From positions 53,971,942 through 54,035,941 of the forward strand of contig CM055098.1 in assembly GCA_029204225.1 (NCBI GenBank): a DNA stretch of 64,000 nt, read 5' to 3'. The notes beneath the pieces are model-generated. The model was not told where the DNA came from, did not search any database, and saw only the letters and a program-made list of their open reading frames with translations. This DNA comes from Diphasiastrum complanatum (taxonomy: Eukaryota; Streptophyta; Lycopodiopsida; Lycopodiales; Lycopodiaceae). Position numbers and translations under genes: made by a program. Within the stretch, counting starts at the first letter, position 1; each line of letters opens with the position of its first letter. Below are positions 56,971-64,000 of the stretch, piece by piece.

Positions 56971-58006
56971 TGTCTTTGTCCCAGTGTTTCTCTGGCAGAG
57001 GCTAGCCGTCGCGAAAGCTGTATAAAATATGATTTATGTATGCTTGCGTGCGCTGTGATGCATCGGACACATCCTTTGGAGTCCGATGGTTGTAAAGTAC
57101 AGCTATTATGCTAAATACTTATTGAAGCCCTAAATATTTATTGATGCGCTTCACAACTTCTTACACTACCTAAACTTTCAACTCTTTTAATTAGCGAACA
57201 CCAAGCAATAGGCCTCTGCAAGATTGTTGCTTTGTTATAGTTGTACAATATCTTAATTCACGTTATGGCTCTTATGGCCTTTACCATTTCAACATGCATT
57301 TCTTTGTACTCTAATGGGTGTTCGGATCTTTTATTAATAAAAACATGAAGTTTCTTTTGGGAATCAGTCGTGTGGTTGATTGCAAATTGTTACGTGAGGG
57401 ATAATCCGAATCGTCTGGCTTTATGTCGACCTCTTTACTTTGGCACGCAACTTGAAGAAACGTACTCTTCTTGCCTTGTGAACGGTATTATTGTGCATTT
57501 CGAATGCGCTTCCTTGCAGCCTTGTCATTATTATGCAGGATTTCTGAAGGGCTTCATAGTAGCTTTCATGTTATTTTTGTTCTTTCAAAACTATGGCTGG
57601 TTTGTGTATCGCTGCTACAAAATTTGTCACGGTTGAACACAAACTTCTGTTTAGCTTTTGAGATCTGTCTACGTTTCCATCCATGAGTGACGTTCTTCTC
57701 TGGCGTCTCTGCTTTGCAACATATTGAGTTTTGGACGTGAATTTGACCTAAGAAATTTGAGTTTTGGTTAGTTTTTTTTAATCCCGAGTTCTCGTTAGAG
57801 TTCGATCGGTGTGGCTCAATGTGCATTACGAAGGTTTTTGAGCACCTTTGTGTTTGTAAGCATCGAAGAATCATCACCTCTCACTAGATCTTACCCGATG
57901 GTAGTCAAGCATATCCAATCTTACATTTGCTTATTTTTTATAACCTTTATATATTTAGTTTTATCCCCATCCCTATTAATATATAGAAATCCTTGAGTTA
58001 TTGCAA
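56971..58006 (+). other. Upstream region of the LOV gene; no supported ORF
   Basis: Readings at 57370-57686 and 57811-57996 lack known motifs. Promoter, 5' leader or an upstream exon may lie here, but none can be fixed from sequence alone. Confidence 0.4.
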
Positions 58007-59152
58007 ATGGGACGATTAGCTTTTCCAAATGTCGCCAACAACAAGGCAGTTACCATTGTAAATGCCATGGTTCAGTCATTGAAACTCCCTTATGATATGA
58101 CAATTCAAGAAGGTCATGATTATTATAATTTTGTGCGCTATGTGACCCGAGACTTCCCGATCATCCCATCGTGTATGCTAGCGAGGGTTTCTTCAAGATG
58201 ACTGGATACAGCGCACGGGAGGTTCTTGGAAGGAATTGCCGCTTCTTGCAAGGACCAGACACTGATAGACGCACTGTTTTGGAGATAAGAGACGCAATTC
58301 GTGAGGAAAGGCCATGTCATGTTCGAATTCTGAACTATACAAAGCAAGGGAGGCCTTTTTGGAATCTCTTCTACCACCTTGTACCTCTCTATTCTCGAAA
58401 AGATGGGATGGTGGTTCACTTTTTGGGAGTGCAAACCCCTCTATCACTAAGTTTTGTATTTAGGTTTGATAATGCGGAGGTTATTTCTGATGTTTTGTTG
58501 GAATCAGCTAATCCTGAGTGCAAACAGGATGCAAAAGCGATAACAACTAACGGTTGCAATACTGGGGGCTTTCATGCCGATGTTAAGAAGGAAGGACATA
58601 TCATGGTGGACCAGATGGATGGGCTCCATTCTTGGTTGAGAGGTGGAGGTCCATATGGATAATTGCTCTGTTGTTAATCAGGCATGTGTGGACAGTGTAT
58701 CTAATTCTCATCAACGATTCTCAACTACGTGCATGTTTCAGGAATGAATGTCAAAGAGGGTTGCGAAGTTAAAGAGGAAGACAAGCGTAAGGCTGCCACA
58801 GCAGTGAGATCTGTTCTATCTGGTATTAGAAAATCTAGCAAAAGTCAGGGTGAAGTAGCAGAGCAGAGGTTCATATGTTTAAGTGAGAGTGCAACAATGG
58901 GCGTCATATGTTCCTCTCTCATGCTTTCACTCACTCAGATACAGCAAAGTTTTGTACTGTGAGCAAGCTCTTTCGAGGCCTTCTATTGTGTACTGAGTTT
59001 AGTAGAAGAGGCTATATTGTTCATAAATTTTGCTACCTTAAAGTTCGGAGTATGAAATTTAGCTCTTTCTTGTCTTGTCATGCGCAGTGTGGATCCCAGC
59101 TTTCCAGATATGCCAATTGTCCATGCCAGTGACATGTTTCTTCGACTGACAG
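58007..59152 (+). pseudogene. PAS/LOV (LOV/LOV) photoreceptor-like gene, 5' part, with LOV1 frameshift
   Basis: Proposed exons: 58007-58642, 58742-58958, 59088-59152, joined by phase-consistent GT-AG introns. LOV1 reads DPRLPDHPIVYASEGFFKMT, then VLGRNCRFLQGPDTDR with the photoreactive Cys of NCRFLQ, then EERPCHVRILNYTKQGRPFW. Exon 2 has a Lys-rich linker and reads through SLTQIQQSFVL into exon 3 (VDPSFPDMPIVHASDMFLRL TG), the start of LOV2. This two-LOV layout without a kinase fits the plant PAS/LOV protein (LLP/TLP) family. The N-terminal reading from ATG 58007 is in another frame, and removing two bases at GTGCGCTA (58133-58140) would restore it, so the gene may be broken or the sequence wrong. 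The rest of LOV2 was not found before the window end. Confidence 0.75.
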
Positions 59153-60085
59153 GTATGTGACTACCCAAAATGTCTTTTGATAGCTTGCATTCATTTTTGT
59201 GATGCGGTCTTTTGCTGTGCTCTTAGGAATGATAAATCTGGATACCGGAGACAGTCGTGATTGCCTTTTTTGAAATATTGATAAATTGTCTGCTGGGTGA
59301 AATAAACAAAGGTTTAAATCTCACAGAATTAGACCCTTGGACATAATGACATTCAATTGAAGAACTCTTATACTTGTATAATAGTTTTGAGACTTGTTCA
59401 TCGATTAAAGACTTGTTCACTACTTTGGGACTGAAGCTTTAGGTTACCATCTGTATTAGTATTATTAAAAATTTTTCCTATGACCTATCGACATACTCAA
59501 GCCTCAAGCCCTTGTAGATCCACATCAACATATCTTATGGCTAGGAATAAGGATGAAATTAAAGTGAGACTTGCAAAAAGTCTCAAGATTATTAATGGAT
59601 GGAAGCACTATTGATGAAAGTGGAGCATTATAAGCTTTCAATAGTTGAAGAGCATGAATTTTAGAATGTCAAAGAAACTATCAAGTTGACCACTTGAGTG
59701 CTTTATTGCCAACTGAAACTACTTAGTTGCTACTTATAAAAATATTTAAGAACAAAATCATGAGAAAACTCTTAAACGCTACTGTTCTTTTTATTGAGAA
59801 GTTTTTCCTGCAATTATGCCAGTATCCAACTCCTTTACATCGTGTACTATCACAATAAACTAAGTTTCTAGCTTATTTCATATTTATGTTACCAAGAAAT
59901 GAGACATGCCACACAAGTTCTATCCAAATCTACCTTCAAGCAAGGATCAAATGCAAGCTTTGTCTCTAGAAAATAATTTTAGTATAAAAGGAAAGCTATT
60001 ATTGTTTCAGAGATGAGCCTTCGATTTTGCCATGCGAGAGAATTTATCGCTAAGCTAATGAAGTTAAATTTTGTTGATTAAATGA
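59153..60085 (+). other. Probable next intron of the LOV gene; no gene
   Basis: It begins with the splice donor GTATGT. AT-rich; no supported ORF. Confidence 0.5.
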
Positions 60086-60357
60086 GTTGGCTTTTATCCT
60101 ATGTGAGTATGGTTTACATCTTGGAATAAGTACGAATGACCTCTAGATTCTTTGGCAAAGCTAGTGATCTTGTATTTATGAATATCACAATTTTGAGATA
60201 AGATTCCTATTTTTTGGGTTGGTTTTTATCCTATGTGAGTATGGTTTACATCTTGGATTTAGTATAAGTACGAATGACCTCTAGTTTCGTTGGCAAAGCT
60301 AATGATTTTGTATTTATGAATATCACAATTTTGAGATAGAATTCCCATTTTGGGGGG
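60086..60357. repeat. Tandem duplication of about 132-140 bp
   Basis: 60086-60217 and 60218-60357 share TTTTTATCCTATGTGAGTAT, TACGAATGACCTCTAG and ATTTATGAATATCACAATTT blocks with minor differences. Confidence 0.9.
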
Positions 60358-61066
60358 GAATTAATCCTATGTGCCTTCCATATGTCTAGTCGTGAGATAG
60401 TCACCGGTTTATAGTCTAGGCAGAGCTATGTGCATGTAGAGCAGTCATATGATGCTACACATTGGATATTTAGGTGACTCTATTGAGGGGTGGAGTTTTT
60501 ACATCCAAGGTATTTTTCAAAGCTGTGTATTCTTCCTGTTATATGTTTATGCATTGGCAAAGCCACTTCTTGTTTAGCTATTTGGCACTTATAACCCCTT
60601 TCAACTTTGTATAGCTATGAGATTCTGTTTGCACCTCTAGATACATTTTCTCTTATTGAAGATGACATTTATGGTTTATCCGATAAGATAGGGGGTGCAT
60701 TTGAGGTAGCTTGTCCCAATTCTTCCTAGCATTCATTTTTCCTTTGATATGTTGGGTGTGGAAGGTTGGAATGTGCAACAATGAATTCAATTTGTACTCA
60801 GAGAGGAATAGTTTGTGTCACAATAGAATGATTGAAAATGTTACACATACGAAATATACCTGAAGGTTTATGTCCCTTCACATTTGGTTCAAGTTCAGAC
60901 TCATCACATAGTCCAACATCTTGACTAGGGAATCAGTGAATGATAAAACTCATGACGTTTATCACTTATACATAGCCACTTTCTGAGCCATATGCCCATG
61001 AGTGCTTCTTGGATTAACAACTCCCCATGCATGTCCATTCTAGTGGCCCTAGGACTGACCTTTAAC
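60358..61066. other. No gene seen
   Basis: No supported ORF or repeat terminus. Confidence 0.5.
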
Positions 61067-61268
61067 TTTAGGAGTCAATAGTCCTAAATAGTAATGGTAT
61101 CCCTTGCCTCGGTCCTATACCAACTAAATTATGCTAGGCCCTGCCTAACTGTTCATAATTATTCCCATTTAGGAGTCATAGTCCTAGTTAGTAATGGTAT
61201 CCCTTGCCTAGGTTTATACCAATTAAATTATGCTAGGCCCTGTCTAATTGCTCTTAATTATTCCCAAC
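61067..61268. repeat. Tandem duplication of about 101 bp
   Basis: Copies begin TTTAGGAGTCA at 61067 and 61168 and share GTAATGGTATCCCTTGCCT and AAATTATGCTAGGCCCTG. Confidence 0.9.
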
Positions 61269-61910
61269 ATGACCTCAGTTAAGGACACAACAACGTACTT
61301 ACTCCATTAAGAATATATAAGACCTTAGAAATGAAGTATTTTAGAACATGTGATTCATAAGCTCGTCCAAGAATTAGCATCTTCTGATTATCATCCACCA
61401 ACCTAGACAGTACACATAATGGCCATTCCTTCTAATTTGTAACTTCGACATAAAGGATTTCAAATGGTCTGTCCTCTAGAATAGTACAATGAAGGTCTGG
61501 ATCAACACAAGAAAACTCAGTCTTATAGAAAACGTATTCTTTAATAACCTTGCACGATATTTATCTCCAATTGGAAATACAAGATATTTCCATCCACACT
61601 ACCAAAAGCGTGAAAGATTAATCGTCTCTAGTATCTACATAGCGTATAGTGTAATAATTAGCCTAGCATTTGAGAACAAATATAGAGCTCCATAAATAAG
61701 CATGCTGGAACTTTACCCTAAGGCAACATACTTATCCATCAACAAGCAGTACTGGTAAACGTTTCCTATTCTCACCACCTATTGACTATGCTGGAAAATC
61801 GGGGTGGCCTAGAGTATGAAAAAACACAATTCTGGACACCAAAGTTTAGCGGAAGCTTGAGGATCTTGGATCTAATAATCCTACAAGTTGCCTCGAGGCT
61901 TAAAAGACCG
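61269..61910. other. No gene seen
   Basis: Short ORFs only. 61790-62590 could be an LTR-like unit (TGCTGGAA near 61789, TTCAACA near 62578), but there is no independent support. Confidence 0.35.
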
Positions 61911-61978
61911 CATGCAATTAACATGCATTGACATGCAAGCTCATGCAACAACATGCAATAGCATGCACTGACCATGCA
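61911..61978. repeat. Seven CATGCA motifs at 10-11 bp spacing
   Basis: CATGCA starts at 61911, 61922, 61932, 61942, 61952, 61962 and 61973. CATGCA is the core of the RY element bound by plant B3-domain factors. More copies follow at 62333, 62361 and 62402. Whether it is regulatory is not shown by the sequence. Confidence 0.9.
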
Positions 61979-63409
61979 CTGGAAAAATCAGATTCAGATT
62001 GACTTCTACTCATAAGGAATGACAGAGCCTATGCAATAGAAATCTTGTGTAATTGATTTTGTTCAATTCTGACAATTCACTGAGGAGAAATGAAGGAACA
62101 AGCAAGTCAGATCCAGTTCCAAGGATCAGTATGCAACTGTCCTCATCGAAATCTGATGAGAGGAGAGGGAGAAACAAGCAAAGGATCAGATCAGATCCTA
62201 CTGCGACCTCCTACAAGTATTCAGATCAAGGAGACAATGAAAAATGATGAAGATGGAAGATGATTCCATTCAACACACTCTCCAACTCGTGGAGACTCTA
62301 TTAAATAGAATTTGAGTATGTACAATCACTGGCATGCAATTGCCAAGTGTCAGAATACTCATGCATGCTAAGCTAGGTGGCAAACTAACTTGTTCTCCCC
62401 CATGCATGTGTGCATTGGGGGGGCTACTAAACTCAAGTGGGTATGTGGCATCATCATGCAAGAAGGCCCTCCACGAGTTTGGTGCTAAAATTTTTTGCCT
62501 AAGTTTACTTGGGCCTTAAAAACTTTGGCCCCAAATAAAACATGTGCTATGTTTTATTTATTTAACTAGGTTTATATTTCAACAGACTAAAACCATAACC
62601 AATTAGCTACTAGTGAAAAGTATCTTATTTACTGTGAGAGTACCAAATGCTCCAAGAACATCTTAAAGATTCTCTCAGATGCACACTCATCAAAGTCAAC
62701 AAGTGATTATAATCATCTCAACACTTTATCAATTGCTAACATATGACCTTTTGAATTTCTAGAGAATGGTATTCCAGAGTCTCTAATAATCTTGCACTAC
62801 TAAGTTTAGGATTTAGAGAGATGCTAGCATCTCATCCCACTATAACCTTACTTCACCCAAGATAGTAGTTGGTCCCATACCACTACCACCTTACTTCACC
62901 CAACCTAGTAGTTATCTGTGTTCTTCTAACATTGAATGAAGTTCAAGATAAGGAGATATTGTGATCAGCAGTATGCTATCCTTGGGTCATGTAAAATGCT
63001 CTGCGTGTTGATATTGTTCTTAATTAGATAGAGTGCTTTCACATATGAGCTTGGTTATCATAGATCCTTTTGGAAATTCTTATATGATTACTTCTGTTAT
63101 GTGATGCTTGTGTGTTAATATTGACAGTGTTGTCTTTTCAGATTTGAGCTTGGGTACTATATTGTTTGGCATGGAAATTTTTACTTTTCATGATGGTTTA
63201 TTATGCAAAATTAGCATGATTATACCAGGCCTGGCTCATCATTTGTGTGTTGGGGACATTTATATTGTTCATGTGTTGTGTTGATGATCTCTTTGGATAG
63301 TTTGGGAGAACTTTCACTTTAGCATCGATAGCTCATCAGGTCTATATGTTTAGCTTGGATCACCACTATGCTTTTGCAGATCATCGGTTCTCCCCACGTT
63401 TGATATATT

Positions 63410-63411
<2 letters not shown>
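61979..63411. other. No gene seen
   Basis: Only short ORFs. Near 62820-62920 two similar phrases (CATCCCACTATAACCTTACT and CATACCACTACCACCTTACT) suggest an old local duplication. Confidence 0.5.

Positions 63412-63463
<52 letters not shown>
63412..63463. repeat. (CT)n microsatellite, about 26 units
   Basis: An uninterrupted CT tract. Confidence 0.97.
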
Positions 63464-63466
<3 letters not shown>

Positions 63467-64000
63467 TTTTTGTGTCATGGATACGAGCAGAGTATTCGCT
63501 CAAATGATTTGTTTCTGTCTAAAAAATTTATTGCCTTTAAACATTGAAATTGGTTGATATAATATAGTCATTCGGCAAACATGTACCTTTTTGCACTAAC
63601 ATAAGTTATTATAAATAAAACTATTGCTTATTCAAAGGTTTGGTAGTTTTTTGATTATCCAAGAGTGTCTTTAACAAGTGAAATAGAGCACCGAGGGTTC
63701 TTGAAATATGGATGTTTCATCCTTGCGATTCTCTGCAGTGGTTATGGATTACTGGAAATGTTTTTTCGACTGTAAAGTCGCAACATATGAGCTGTAACTT
63801 GTCACCTTGAATTCACTCAAGAAGATGAGTTCTTTGAACTTGCTGCACCCAGGCCTTGAACTGGGCCCACAGGAAGCAATTTAAAAAAGAATCGAAATAA
63901 AAAAGAAAAGTGTTGTATTTAATGGTTTGAACAATGTTCAGCCATGACTCTCACTGGTCTATGGCTCTCTTATTGACGATTGATGCATTTTGTTTTTAGA
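63464..64000. other. No gene seen at the right edge
   Basis: No supported ORF; the remaining LOV2 coding sequence was not recognised here. Confidence 0.5.

Noticed and set aside
57811-57996. Plus-strand reading in the same frame as the LOV1 core as the true LOV N-terminus
   Set aside because: It ends in TGA before the LOV reading, another in-frame TAA lies at 58126, and its hydrophobic tail does not resemble the family; no splice pair joins it to LOV1.

Overview
This window looks like nuclear DNA of a land plant. Split genes with GT-AG introns are scattered among Ty1/copia and Ty3/gypsy retrotransposon remnants, LINE and hAT fragments, long CT/GA microsatellites and tRNA-primed LTRs. The two host genes (CK2 alpha, and a LOV/LOV protein of the plant PAS/LOV type) are plant proteins. 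The 23-kb CK2 gene with retrotransposon-filled introns suggests a large genome, perhaps a fern or another non-seed plant. That lineage guess is inference only.

Layout. 1-8.0 kb: minus-strand retroelement debris (LTR, primer-binding site, gag-like pieces), a (CT)n tract of about 225 bp and a G-rich minisatellite. 8.07-16.4 kb: three truncated copia pieces lying between two copies of one LTR family in opposite orientation; the right copy keeps a tRNA-Asp-type primer site. 17.2-18.4 kb: two copies of an 85-86 bp tRNA-like retroposon, each with an exact target duplication. 18.7-41.8 kb: the casein kinase 2 catalytic subunit gene in ten coding exons. Intron 3 holds a hAT transposase remnant. Intron 5 holds a LINE ORF1 region cut by a 558-bp hAT-type MITE. 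Intron 6 (12.4 kb) holds a copia element with a second copy of the same family inside it in reverse orientation, plus a LINE reverse transcriptase relic. 44.9-53.4 kb: a decayed minus-strand gypsy element and a coiled-coil accessory ORF. 53.4-54.5 kb: a tandem array. 54.5-56.0 kb: the 3' end of another copia element with a 933-bp LTR. 56.7-59.15 kb: a 53-bp tandem repeat upstream of the 5' part of a LOV/LOV gene, which carries a 2-nt frameshift. 59.2-64 kb: probably the next intron of that gene, with tandem duplications, a helically phased CATGCA array and a CT tract.

Only CK2 alpha and the LOV protein look like host protein genes. All other coding signal is mobile-element protein, nearly all broken by stops and frameshifts. 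The points most worth following up are the very small tRNA-derived retroposon, the phased CATGCA array, the LOV1 frameshift and the layered insertions inside CK2 introns. All coordinates and translations were read by eye; no similarity search was run.
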